NCBI GenBank assembly: GCA_025093555.1
Contig: JAIWNF010000002.1
Coordinates: forward strand, 1,302,001 to 1,366,000
Direction: 5' to 3'
Length of the DNA stretch: 64,000 bases
Origin: Circinella umbellata
Lineage: Eukaryota; Mucoromycota; Mucoromycetes; Mucorales; Lichtheimiaceae
Part shown: in pieces, positions 13,901 through 25,950 of the stretch
Layout of the letters: every line of letters starts with the position of its first letter
How positions within the stretch are numbered: the first letter of the stretch is position 1
Translations under genes and position numbers: made by a program
The notes under the pieces: generated by a model
The model's input: only the letters and a program-made list of their open reading frames with translations
The model's database searches: none
Told to the model about the DNA's origin: nothing

Positions 13901-15064
13901 TGATCAATACCATTAGTTACCCCAACAGGATTATAGTGCAGCTTCTCCACCGCCAGTAATTTGAATACTATATATATCTAACTATAAGAGTCTGGACTAG
14001 ACATCTATTTGCTATTTATAGATAGTCCCGTGGTACCTGTACGTATCTATTCAATCAATATATTGTTGAGGAATAGCCATATGGGTGTTACTATAAAATT
14101 GCAGTAAGAACCCGACAAACTAGCTATTTGGCTCATGCTACGTTTCAGTGGATCTTTCCAATATCCCGATTTTGACAAGGATAGAAAAAGGCTTATAAAC
14201 GAGATTACCAATATGCAGTTTTTGTTTATGTTGTTATCACCTAGAGCTGGACTAAAATATTAGTTCATCGTACTAAACAAATACAAAAATAAAAGGCTTA
14301 GCCTCAGGTTCGATGTTTTTTTTTGTCTACCACCAATACCATCCAATCATACCATAAAAGCCCTTTACGGCTTTGGTCGGGGGGTGGAGGTACTACATCA
14401 TGAAAGGCACTACTTCATCCTGCTTGCTGGCAGCTTACACTCATAATCTTAGGTACCCAACTATGAATTAATAGTTGGTACAAATAGAAGCCAAACCATT
14501 AATGCTCATTGAGAGTCGTTATAATATCATATTCGCCTATTTGGCCTAACATGCCATCAACCACATTAACTGACACTCTAAAAATAAATATTTAGTCATC
14601 ATTTTGATATTTAAATTATTGCCATAGTAACCGAGTATTTCTCTTTATATTTGAATGGTAAGTCATTATTTACTGAAATTTCCATTATTTTATACTTATT
14701 CTATGTATTTATTTGATAATAAGTCAATTTAAGCATACAGTTTATTTAGCCATAAGTTTTCGTTGTCAGAAGTATAACTTTTCTTCACTTTATCTTTTAA
14801 ATATAGATTACATTATATTATAATATTATATATCTGGCACTATCAATTACAAATAGTTTAAGAACATAGTAACATCATCTTTCCATAATTGATTTTTTTA
14901 AAGATAGGCATGTGTTATTTTTTTTTTTTTTTTGCATTATATTATTATTACCTAAATTATTACTGAAAACAAAAAAAAATATCATTTTTTTCGTTGTGTA
15001 ACCTATAAATCAAAAAAGGAAAAATAAACTGATGTAACTTCATCATTTTAAGACAGTTATTTTG
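10931..15064. other. AT-rich gene desert, left part
   Basis: No convincing coding frame. Short open frames at 11299-11487 and 12621-12815 are low complexity. A 42-codon frame at 14135-14263 (starts MLRFSGSF) has protein-like composition but no recognisable family and may be a remnant. A small GC-rich hairpin is at 14354-14376. The part nearest 10.5-11.2 kb is the 5' flank of the bHLH gene. Confidence 0.55.
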
Positions 15065-15148
15065 TCCGATCAACCTGATTCGAACAGGTGACCTAGAGAT
15101 AAGCTGTCGCACTACAGTCTCCCGCTCTACCAACTGAGCTATGATCGG
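15065..15148 (-). tRNA. tRNA-Tyr (GTA) with an 11-nt intron
   Basis: Read on the minus strand this is a complete cloverleaf: acceptor stem CCGATCA/TGATCGG (7 perfect pairs), D-arm GCTC..GAGC with A-box TAGCTCAGTTGGTAGAGC, anticodon stem GGAGA/TCTCT, and T-arm ACCTG-TTCGAAT-CAGGT carrying the B-box. The discriminator base is A. The anticodon is GTA (Tyr). An 11-nt intron (15101-15111) follows position 37, the place where eukaryotic tRNA-Tyr introns lie; without it the tRNA is 73 nt. A run of five T on the transcript strand (15020-15024) could end Pol III transcription. A protein-like open frame over this locus is an artefact of the tRNA. Confidence 0.97.
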
Positions 15149-15229
15149 CTTGTTGATATGACACGTTGTGTGGTAGTTTCGTTTGGTCAGACCAAAGAAA
15201 AGGTTCACGTGATTCGTGATTTAGAATTT

Positions 15230-15420
15230 GATCCTTGGGTGGTCATGTGACCACTTAAGTACGTATAAATATGGGCGGTTCAACCGCAAAATAATAAATC
15301 TTCATCTTTTCTATCCCTTTTACTTTTACTTTTACCTTTTTCTTTTGATTGATTTTTGACAGACTTTACAACAAGGGAAACTCTACCACGTGTCAGATAT
15401 ATCCAACTTCTGGGTACATT
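15230..15420 (+). promoter_or_regulatory. Promoter-like stretch with no visible gene downstream
   Basis: Holds GTATAAATA (about 15262-15270), followed by a pyrimidine-rich leader (CTTTTACTTTTACTTTTACC), with CACGTG sites on each side (15206-15211 and 15387-15392). This resembles the promoters of highly expressed genes in this window, yet no spliced or unspliced coding frame follows. Transcription from here in the plus direction would run into the inverted repeat at 15.7 kb. Its closeness to the divergent tRNA gene may also explain part of the signal. Confidence 0.3.
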
Positions 15421-15696
15421 TTAATCCATTACAACTAGTAAATGTTGTAATATTTTAATAATAAATAATATAAAATATATAGCCTATCATCTTTTATTTA
15501 TATTCTAATATTTTTAATACGATTGTGTAGGTCGCAATTAATTTTTATTATATTTTTTTATTTTTTTATTTTTAACTTTTTTTTATTATTTCTTTAAAAT
15601 ATAAATTTTAAAGTTACTACCTTTTTAGTAAGGGGTATAAATATAATAGCTATTATTATAATTATTATTGTAGTATTTATGGATATGAATTTAACA

Positions 15697-16690
15697 GGAA
15701 AATAAGGTAAGTATAAAAATGATAACAGAATAAATCTTATGAGAATCTTCAGGTGTTTTATTATATGAAAAATATCAAGAAAAAAAGATATATGATCATT
15801 ATTTCTATTACAAGTAAGTTTTATATATATATAGGTTTTAGATGTATATTTTCCTGTATTTGTAGATAGTGTTATATAATGTTAAATGGTGTATTATGTG
15901 ATTATGAATAAATAAATTATGTTTGATTATTATATTTATATATTGTATATAAAGTGTTATTGTGGTAGAATTATTATTTATGTATTTAGAAAGCAACCGA
16001 TATAAGTTTATTTTAGTGTTTTTTACATATAGTTTATATTTTAATTATCTGAGATGAAGGGTTGACGTGTGCCATATGACAATTATTATATTGTATATAA
16101 TATTTATATAGAGTTGTTAGGGAGAGGAGGTATAAAAATATTATATAAAGTAGTTTAAAAAACATATTTCTTTTAGTTCTTATTATTAACTTCTTTAAGG
16201 TATATATACTATAGAAGATAGTAGGTGATGATTTGACTCAATATAGCTATAATAAAAAAATAAAATTATTATTCTAGCTTTCTAAATGTTGTACGGTACA
16301 CGTCAATCCTTCATCTCAGATAATTCAAGTATAAACTAAGCATAAAAACACTAAAATAATCTTACTTCGGTTGCTTTCTAAATGCACAAGTATATAATAA
16401 CTCTACCACAATGACAATATAACAATATACAAATATTATAATCAAACATAATTTATTTATTCATAATCACATAATATACAGTTTAACATAATATAATATC
16501 ATCTACAACTACAGGAAAATACACATCTAAAACATATATATAAAACATGTAATAGAAACAATTATCTTTTTTTATATCTTGATATCTTTTTTTTATCTTT
16601 TTGCCATCATATAATTTCATATAATAAAACACCTAGAAGATTCTCACAAGACTTATTCCGTTATCATTTTATTCTATATTATTTTCTTAT
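15697..16690. repeat. Long imperfect inverted repeat (two ~390-nt arms)
   Basis: The left arm (15697-16079) is the imperfect reverse complement of the right arm (16295-16690); the spacer is ~215 bp. By eye the arms agree at roughly 80 percent. Exact matching blocks include 39 nt around AATTTATTTATTCATAATCA (left about 15890-15935, right about 16437-16478), 17 nt CTTCATCTCAGATAATT, 16 nt CGGTTGCTTTCTAAAT and 18 nt TCATATAATAAAACACCT. Similarity fades outside the arms. No transposase frame is visible. A foldback or MITE-like element is the simplest reading; a transcribed copy would fold into a long hairpin RNA. Confidence 0.85.
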
Positions 16691-19025
16691 TTAATCATTC
16701 AAGATATATGTTTGATAGAATATATTAATTTTGTAATTAGTATAAAGATATAAAATCAAGATAACTGTATAAATACTTAAACTTTATCTTGCTTGTAGAA
16801 TATTTATTATTATTTTGAATATTTTACAATACCCTTTATCTAATTTTGGTTGTCAGATTCAATGATATTTTTCTCTTCTAAAAATTAATAAAAAAAAGCA
16901 CGTTTGTAAGCTTCTTTGCAACTTACAACTTGGTAAAAAAATAATATAGTGTAATAACTTTAATATAATAGCTTAAAGTATATAAATAAAATAAGTTAAG
17001 AAAAATAGTATCTTATGTTGCTATATAATCTAATGAATAATGTATCTCAAAGTGTTTCATCTTAAAATATTGTAAGTTAATAACAGCCTTGTTGTTAAGA
17101 ATGTCTTCTTCGAGCTCTATTAGGGATCAACCACTTGGAGTCTCTGGTATTTTTACGCTATTAATTCCATCACACTACAGCTATATCTATAGAAGTAGCT
17201 ATCTAAGAGAGTACTTGCTGTTGTATATTCATTTTAAATACCCTTCTTGTAGCTTACCTTTTACTATTATTTATTATCCTATTACTTTTTTAAACATATT
17301 TAATAGATTATATATCATGCAGTCCTAATGTCTTGCTTTTGTTTGTTACCAGTTTACAGTAGTTAATATAAGATAAGTCTCACTCTTCATATTTATAATT
17401 TATTTTTGTAACCAATGTCTCTTCAACTTTAATGTTTGAGTCTTATAATTTTGCTACTAAATTAGAATACTGGTAATCAGTTAATTAATTATCTTTAAAT
17501 ATAACTAAGGGGTTGATTTCAACCAGTCCCTTTAAAAACCATTTTAGTTTGCATTCTGGCTCTTTAGTTCTCACGAGGATAATGTTATTGTCACAGCACA
17601 ACTGTTCCAGCCCCCCCCATACGACTTTAATAACTGTCTCGAAAGAGCATCATCTAAATAGCCATGAATGTGTTCACTTTCTGAGAGATAATTTAAAGGA
17701 TATTTTACTAACTGATGACGTTTTACACGCGATTGAATCTCTAAAGCAATAATTTGTAATATGTGTCAGAGTATCTGATTACCGTTGCTTGCAATTAGAG
17801 CACACTTTATCTTGTTTTTTCTGGAAGTGATATAATAGATAGAAAAGATTTAACCCTTCAGATCAAATACTCAGGTTCGTTCAAGAGTAAAAAATCGGTT
17901 GCTAATGGCTAACGGTAGAGTAAAGATTTACTAATCTCGTATTTTTGCTTCAATCATGCTAAAGTACTTAGTGCTATAAAAACGTGATATTAGTAATTTT
18001 TAACTCTCTAGTGGCTAATTAAGGGCTGTCTTGTAAAATGTCTACTTTAGATAAATATATTTATGTACAAGTACGCCTTAATGTTTTCCTTAAAAAAAGT
18101 TTATCGTTCATGCATATAAAAAGCGATCTTATTATTTGGTCCATATTGCTCAGTATAGTTACATAGTCAAATACTAATAGTATTTCTAGATAACAAGTTC
18201 TTCTGTTTTATATTGATTATCTCTCAGTGAGTGAGAAGCCAAAATCACAGGTAATTCACTGATCTTCACATGTAGATGAAAAAGGGCATAAAAATGATTA
18301 GATACTATTAAAAATACCCCTTTATATACAATAAAGAGGCATTTCCACTGTATAAATAGTCTAAACCTCCGTACTTGGATGTCTTTGAATTAAACATACA
18401 TTATTCTTCTTGTATTATTATTAATACCACTACTTTGATTTCGTGTTATTATGCTAGACTTTTCAGATTTAATAGCTATACTTGATAAAATTAGATGTCA
18501 ACTAAGTCAAGTTAATTATGAAACATCTATACTTTGTTTTGTAAAAATATTATTATCGCAAGCAAGTGCACTCTATCCTTTCGTTATTGATAATACGGAA
18601 TGGCTGGCATTTTCAATTGGTGTTGGGTCTACATTATACACAATATTTTATCTCTATCCAATAACAACTACCGAATGCATTGCATTGAAGGATCTTGATT
18701 CCTGAAACCCGTTATAATCGTTTTAGCTATTCCTTATAACCAAGTGAAATAAAGTACTAAATTAGAATTCCACTTCCAACCTTTTTTGTCAATAACACAG
18801 CGAAAGCTGTGTAAATACATTTATAATTTACACCTCATACCAATTAGTCTAGCCAAAGTTAAATATAAGCAAAATATTATTGACTTGATATCACATTGAA
18901 TAAACTTGATAAATAATCTTTAGTAAATCCTGCAGCATTGCAATCATTGTGTTACGCAAAAAGCACAGCTTCAGTAGAAAATTTTACTTGTCTTCTCTTT
19001 CTTATAAAAAATTATTTATGCTAAA
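16691..19025. other. AT-rich intergenic region upstream of the exportin gene
   Basis: No gene can be supported. Open frames at 17089-17328, 17513-17752 and 18451-18705 have no recognisable motif. The last starts MLDFSDLIAILDK, faintly like an exportin N-terminus, but a better exportin start lies at 19026. The last few hundred bases are presumably the exportin promoter. Confidence 0.5.
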
Positions 19026-22000
19026 ATGGAGGTATATGCTAATACTAGTAATAAAAAAGACTATTTAAAGATAAAATCAACTAAAAGTTGAAAATTAGGC
19101 ATTATTTGACCACCAAGGTCAATTCAGTGTTCCACAGTTCGACGACATTGTACGTGCATTCTATGCTGGAGACACTACTACCACTGTATGTTCGATTCGG
19201 AATGAAAATGAATATTAATAAAAAAACGAGTATAGTTTTTTTTTCTCCAACTTCATGAGTCTCACAAGCAATGATCTTGACTATTTTCACAATTGTTATA
19301 GCAACCCATTTTAACAGCATTTAATCAACACCCTGATTCTTGGCAAGCCGTGGATCAAATCTTGGAACGATCGAACGTTTTACAAGCAAAGGTATAAATA
19401 CTAATAAAAAAAAAGAAAAATGTAAACGCGCAGTTACCAGGTTTCCACTCAATACTGACTTAATTTGTTCAGTTTATAGCGTTACAAATTTTGGAGAAGT
19501 TCGTATCGACGCGATGGAAACATCTTGCACAAGAACAACGTCTAGGTAAGACCTAAATATTGAATCAAAAGCAATGATTAATACTTATTGGGCTAAAATC
19601 AACAATTTTTTTTCTTTTTATAAGCAATTCGTGAATATATTGGATCAGTTATTGTATCGCTATCATCCAGTAATATAACTATGCAGACCGAAAAAGTGTA
19701 TCTAAGCAAATTAAATATAGTTCTTGTTGAAGTATGTAGTTAATCGACAGTATATTATATATACTCGAAATAATGGTTTTTTTTTTCACGGTAACTAATA
19801 AGTCGTCACCTCCATCATTAACAAGCAATAACAACAATGGTATCTGTGATAGATTGTCAAAAAAGAATGGCCAGATGAATGGACGTCTTTTATCAATGAA
19901 ATGATTGCATCCGCCCATGCGAACCCAAGTATTTGTGAGAATAATATGACGATATTGCGATTATTAAGGTATAGTAGTATGAATCGTAGATCTCTTTATC
20001 CGTATCTTTCAATGATAGAAGAAAAAGAAAGCACAACATAATGACCTTTTTCTATGTACTGTTTATTTATTGTAACTAGCGAAGAGGTTTTTGAAGCGTC
20101 TGAGGAAACCCAAGCCGAGTGGAAAATAAGGAAACTAAAAGAGCGAATGATGGCCGAATTTGGTCCTGTAATTGAGTTATGCCGTCAAGTATTAATGAAT
20201 CCAGTAGTTGAAGGTCTAATCAAAACAACGCTAGAAAGCTTATCTCATTTTCTTAAATGGATTCCACCAACTACTGTATTTGATACTGATTTAATGGTAT
20301 TGATATGTAATCAGGTAACTACTTACTAAATTATATATTTACTAATGTCAATATCCACGATGTTACCATCGTATTAAGCCCATGATTTAATTATTATTAT
20401 TAGATGTCATCCAACGATCAAAAGAGACAATTCATTTCTTTGGTGTTAAAGTGCTATAACGAAGTCGCTGGTCGACAAGATTTTCCGGTCGAGGTCCAAG
20501 AAAAATTAATTCTGTTATTGCGAGGTGCCATTCGTACAACGCGTGAAATAATATCACTTAATGGAGGTAAGAGAAAGAGAGAAATGAACAAAACGATTAT
20601 AATGCTTCTCTCATTCTTGATTATATATGTACTAAACTGACATATTTTATTTGATATAGGTATTGAAAGCCTCTATAATAGCGTGTATCTCAACGGTCAA
20701 GAGATATTATACGATTATACTTTGTTTATTACTAGTGCATTGAGCTGCTATGGAGAAGTAATAATGATTCCATTAGTGGTATTGTATGTATATATGTGTA
20801 TATAAGACTAATTCAGATTTAGTAGAACATTAACTCTTTAGACACTCAATTATTAACACAAGTACATCAAGATTTATTTGTCTTATCGAGCCTCGATGAT
20901 ATTGAAACATGGAGGATATGTGCAGAATATTGGGTTTATTTGGTACTAGCTTTGTATTTAAACGATATATTTATAATAAACGTATACGAGATAACTGACA
21001 GTAAGCTTTTATATATTATTACAAAGACTTCGAGCAACTGCAACTATGGAAATCAATGTCGAGTTTTATTTCCTGATTTACGGCGTATTGCTTTCAAATG
21101 TATACCAAGTCCAGATAATGTAATTAATTTATATATATGGAAGCTATATATAATTTGTCCGATACTCAACCGTTCAAAAATGTCAAAAATAGGTCTTGGT
21201 GGTTGATGAACATCAGGACGACTCGGTCCTTCAAGAATATATAGACAACAGCGAGAACCCTGAATTGTACAAGGTTACCAAAGAGCTTTTATGTAATTTG
21301 GCAGTACTAGATATAAATGATGCTGGAAATGTTTTTCAAGAGCGACTTGCCCAAATTCAGGTAATATATATATATAATTTTCTTCTATATAAACCATATA
21401 TCAGAACATATGAGAGGAATTAAGCCAAATAAGGATAAAGCAGCGACTAAAAGTTAATAAAAATCTGCAGACAGAAAACATTATTCAATCGTGGAAAAAT
21501 TTAAGTCAGCTCGGTTGGGCAATAGGTGCTATTTCTCCCGCAATAAAAAATAATCCAGCAATAAAAGAAGAAGGATATCAGATGATCTGTCAAGGCTTAG
21601 ATCAGTTAGAGCGTCTTTGTATGAATGGAAAAGTAGATAGTTTTGAAACTTGTATGCTTTACATTGCTTCTCAATATCCACAAATTCTATGTAAACGGCA
21701 AGATATTTTTATTAAGACATTAAACCTTATTAGTAAATACATACATAACAAGGAGATTGATATACAAAAATTTGCAACGCATATATTGGTGGAAGTTTGT
21801 CATGGTATCCAGCAAAATTCTTCATTGATGGATCAGCAAGGCGGGACTCTGTTTTTGGAAGACCTTTTGACACATTTACCGACATTGATAACTGATCTGG
21901 ATTCTCAACAGGTAATATATATCACAGGAAAGCAATACAGAGGAAGCTAATATAAAAAGCATATATATTTTTATAATGTTTTCTAGACTTGTGAAGTATA

Positions 22001-23721
22001 TCGTGCTGTTGGTTATGTATTTTCTGTATCATCACAGCAGTATCAGCACCGATATATACAGAGATTTATGGATCAGTCGAATCAAATGGTAGGTTTTATA
22101 AGAAACATCTTAAATGTCAAATTTCAACTAACTTTTTTGTTTTGTTTTGTAAATAAAATAAAATAATCGAATAGCTTAAATCAGGCCTTTATCAAAGACT
22201 ATCGTCAGAAGAAGAGAGTTTAAGAGTAATTACTAACGTATTACGTATTAACATTGCTGTATGTGAAGTTATCGGTGAAAACTATGGGTTACAGTTAAGG
22301 CTCATATATGAGGATCTTTGTAATATATATCGTAATGCAAGCCAAACTACTGGTAAATAAAAAATAAAATAACGTGGCATGTTTGAAACATTTTGTTAAA
22401 AACTTTACTAAAAAAAGTCACAACTATTATTAGGTTCAGCAACGCTGTTATTATGCAATCTATGTGAACGAATTAAGGAATTAGTTGATGCATTACTCAC
22501 AATATATATAAAAAGTAAACCAAGTTTCTCAACTGATGACCAAGACTTTATTAATCCACTTTTACATGAACTTGTAGCATCTCCACCGAGCAAAAATGAT
22601 GTTTCCGATATATTCAGTATCTTACTTGAAAAGCATGAGAATGTAATGGATCATATGTTTTTTACTATTAAATATGTTGTTCTTTATTCTAACTATTTGT
22701 TTACTGTACATTGATAGAATAAATATGCTATACGATCACTATTAGAAATAGCCTATCCTCAAGTATTTGAACGAATTTATTTTAAAATCAAGTCTGATTT
22801 TACAAGCTACTATGATAAACGTCCTGGATTTTTTCGGCTTGTTCAAGCATTGATTAATTATGCATTTACAGGCAAGTTTATCTCTCCTGTCAAACAGTTT
22901 TTTATTTTATAGAAAAAACTAACTTATAAATCATGTCTAATTTTTCTCTTTTATATATAGAGCTTTTAAGTCTTTTTCAAGAGGATAAATTCACTCAAAT
23001 TGTTGAAAGTATACTATGGGGTATTCAACACCCTAGCCATGAGCTGAGTAATCTAGCGTTGGAAACCTGTAACCTACTTTTTGATCGAATTTATAACGTT
23101 GAAGATGAAGATCAGCAAAATGTCTTATATACCTTATACTATATGAAAACACTTGGTGTCATCCTCCATACAATCACTGATCATGATCGACGGACACGTA
23201 AGTATCAATCAATGGCTGTAATCCAAAAAGAGAACAAAAGAAAAAAAAAGAGGGTTTGATGTTCAGTCCTTGCACTACTATAATATATTATAGAATTTGA
23301 GTTACAAAGTCAAATATTAGCTCGCCTACTAGAACTTGTTCAACAAGGTGAAATATACACTCAATTATATTCAGAAGGCATAGGATCAAATGCAGATTAT
23401 GTTCAAGAATACGTGCGCTCAAAACTAATAGAAGTATATCCATCTTTACCTCAGTAAGCTTTACTAATATAGGTTACAATAATATAATCATTTAGCAACA
23501 ACTAATTTTTCTTGATCTATTTTATTTATAATAATTACAGAAACCAAATCGATATGGTAGCACAGGGAATGTTGGAATACAGTGATGATATTGAACGATT
23601 CCGAACGGATTTAATTGACTTTATGGCTGATTTTAGATCGAGTGATGATTTCTCCAACAATGTGATATTGGATACGAAAACAGAACTTGAGCTTTTGGCA
23701 TCTTTAACTAGACAAGAATAA
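19026..23721 (+). CDS. Exportin-1 (CRM1/XPO1)-like nuclear export receptor, divergent
   Basis: Karyopherin-beta that would carry NES cargo out of the nucleus with Ran-GTP. Nineteen exons give about 1039 aa (family ~1070): 19026-19031, 19099-19185, 19302-19391, 19473-19545, 19625-19731, 19853-19968, 20080-20314, 20404-20566, 20660-~20778, ~20826-21119, 21193-21360, 21471-21911, 21987-22088, 22175-22352, 22434-22642, 22718-22871, 22961-23197, 23294-23453, 23541-23721. The exon 9/10 junction is uncertain; all other phases close. Blocks collinear with CRM1 include MEALFD, HPDSWQAVDQILE, FIALQILEKFVSTRWK, KKEWPDEW, LLSEEVFEAS, VLVVDE, SWKNLSQLGWAIG and the HEAT repeats to the end. The leptomycin-reactive Cys of the LCWAIG motif is Gly here (about residue 501). 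Conservation is low for this normally very conserved protein, so a paralogue is likely. Confidence 0.88.
22872..22960 (+). other. GC-AG intron in the exportin gene
   Basis: The donor reads AG|GCAAGT instead of GT, the classic non-canonical GC donor with otherwise perfect consensus; the acceptor is TATATAG. Splicing here keeps the exportin frame (FTELLSLFQED), and no GT donor nearby does. Confidence 0.85.
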
Positions 23722-23778
23722 TATTGTAATATAGTAATAATAGTAGTAGTAAGAATAAATTTATTTTCTTTTCATTTA

Positions 23779-25950
23779 TTAATTTTCATTATATACACCA
23801 CGAATTAAAGTCGCTTCTCCAACATCAGGAAGACTACCATGGCGTTGATGATGATAATTAGTAGTTGAACTACAACCTATTGTAATGCCATTATTGCTAT
23901 TATTATTACTATTATTACAACCACTATTATAAATGATACTACTTCCATTGATTCCGGAAGGAGTGCCACCCGTGTACAATGATGCTGGACATGTCAAATA
24001 AACGGTTCGTTCTACCAACTGTTGCTGATTTTGTAAAGTAAACGACGTACAGTAGCTTGGTGGCAGATCAGTACCATCAGGTTGACTTGAATCAAAAAAT
24101 TCTGGATATTTCTTTGTTTCTGTCGCTCCCATAAGTTGAATATTATAAGGTTGAATGGAAATAAGATCTGGAACACGGATCAATTCGTCATTTGGCAAAT
24201 TGGCAATATTTAAAGGGATAGAAAATTCACATTGAATAGTGTTATTACGTTTTAAGAAATGTGACTCTTCAAAGGTTATGGTAAAACATAGTTCATAATA
24301 AACGCGGATATGTCGTGAAGTAAACGTTGGAGATACATTCCTTGTTGGTATATCAAAAGAAATGATCTGTTTGTAATCATTATTATTATCCAATGATTGC
24401 TGTGGAATGTTCCCATGCAACAAGTCTCGAAAGATATAACGTTGTGCTGTTCCTCCGGGTACGATCAATTTTCCTTGATAATGTTTACGAAACTTGTATG
24501 TACCTTGTATAATTTTCAAATCTGATTGAAGAGTTGTTAAAGTTAATTCCATAGAAAATGGTTCATCTATCATATATGTACATATGCAAAGAGATTTTAA
24601 AGTTATTTCAATAAGCCAATAATCATGAAACTGAACCCTAATACATTGATGATTGTAATATACTAATATTTACCGGGGCAGTAACATTGTTTGCTTAGTT
24701 TAGCTAAAACTTGAGCAATAGAATGTTGCTTTTTACCAGCATTATCGCGTGCAAGTGCAGTTCGAAAAGTCCATTCTTTATCTAAATTATTATAAATATA
24801 TTATTGTTAAGCTATCAGAAGCTTTACTGTTGATGAATATTTTTCCTGAAAAAGCAAAATGTACCTGGAGGAGCAGAGATTATTGGACGAAAAGGTGTGT
24901 GAATATTTTTACTTGTAATTCCAGATTTTCCTCCTGGTCCTTCTATATGTGCGGTCCATATATAACGTATATTGAATCCTGGCGGATCTTCTGTTGATGG
25001 AGGATAATTGACGTTTGGAAACTATAGTATCACTCAAAAAAATATTTAATTGCCGTTGAACCTATATCAACTAATATAATGAATGGAATTCTTTACCTTT
25101 AATAGAAAAGGAAACTCATATCGACCCACATCAAATTCCTCCCATGTAGAATGTATATAAGCTACAATAATATTGGGGGAATTCTGTTTAGAAAAAATTT
25201 TGCTCCCGATGTTCATCCCCTGAATATAATAATCTTACCTGTTGCATTATTATCACCCCAAACAGTATATCGTGTGTCAAAAAGAGTCGTGATGGATTGA
25301 TGGATTGTATCATCCACTTTTACTGTACCAACTTCCTCAGCATGAAACTATAAAGAAAATGATTTTAGTATTCTCTTTTTTTATCTGTAAAAGAAAGGAC
25401 ACACCGATTAATACTTGCCTTAATCTGAATTTGTGTCACATATACTTTTTCTACTGCATGTAAAATAACTCTACCTAAAGAAAGTTCTCAACATTTTTTT
25501 ATTGTTCCCTTTGATTGTTTTTATTTTTTAATGTAATTATGATAATAATAATAAAACCTCTTATTTTTTCATACCTCGAATAATCCTATTGGGCCGAAGA
25601 ATAACCATTTGCGTATCACCATCAAATTCAATGGATAGACTATTTGACGTTGAACAAGGTCGTGGTGAAGTAATATTTACTGGAGTCGAAGGTTCAGACC
25701 CGTTACTACTATTAGTGCTACTACTATTATTACTACCTAAAGATAAACTGTAGTGATGACCTCCTCCTGATGAGAATGGATTCCCGAATGGTAATGAAGT
25801 TAATGGCAATTGGTGTGATCGTGAGTACTGGTGTCGTGATCGTGAATTATTTTGTCTTTGACTAGTCGGTGTTGGTGGTAGTGAGGTAGAAGAGTCTGGC
25901 AGTGAGCCTGATATACTACGATGTCTTCGATTTCCACCACTAAATGCCAT
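23779..25950 (-). CDS. Alpha-arrestin with PPxY motif (ubiquitin-ligase adaptor)
   Basis: Seven minus-strand exons (25575-25950, 25419-25474, 25239-25347, 25097-25161, 24865-25021, 24674-24781, 23779-24566) join with matching phases to 552 aa. Residues 1-105 are Ser/Asn-rich. The arrestin N-domain follows (RVILHAVEKVYVTQIQIKF, then FPFLLKFPNVNYPPSTEDPP and YIWTAHIEG), and the C-domain from about residue 290 (EPFSMELTLTTLQSDLKI, RHIRVYYELCFTITF). PPSY at 459-462 matches the PPxY motif by which yeast ART proteins recruit the Rsp5/Nedd4 ligase to plasma-membrane transporters for endocytosis, so that role is likely. The tail has an Asn-rich low-complexity run. The intron after exon 2 uses a GC donor. 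The stop lies 57 bp from the convergent exportin stop, so the 3' UTRs probably overlap. Confidence 0.9.
25348..25418 (-). other. GC-AG intron in the arrestin gene
   Basis: Donor AAG|GCAAGT, acceptor TTTATAG on the minus strand. Using GC keeps the arrestin frame (QIQIK|FHAEEVG). The nearest GT donor would shift the frame. Confidence 0.82.

Noticed and set aside
13426..14000. Possible transposon remnant or CRISPR-like repeats in the desert
   Set aside because: No regularly spaced repeats, no transposase motif; only simple AT-rich sequence.
14306..14330. GGTTCGATG followed by a T run, like a tRNA 3' end
   Set aside because: No matching acceptor stem or A-box upstream, so no tRNA fold can be built.
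14960..15208. 82-aa minus-strand open frame with protein-like text over the tRNA
   Set aside because: It is the translation of the tRNA-Tyr gene itself (the IAQLVERE-type artefact seen over many tRNA genes).
18451..18705. Frame beginning MLDFSDLIAILDK as possible exportin N-terminus
   Set aside because: The remainder does not align with exportins, and the ATGGAG exon at 19026 joins in phase to give the family start MEALFD.
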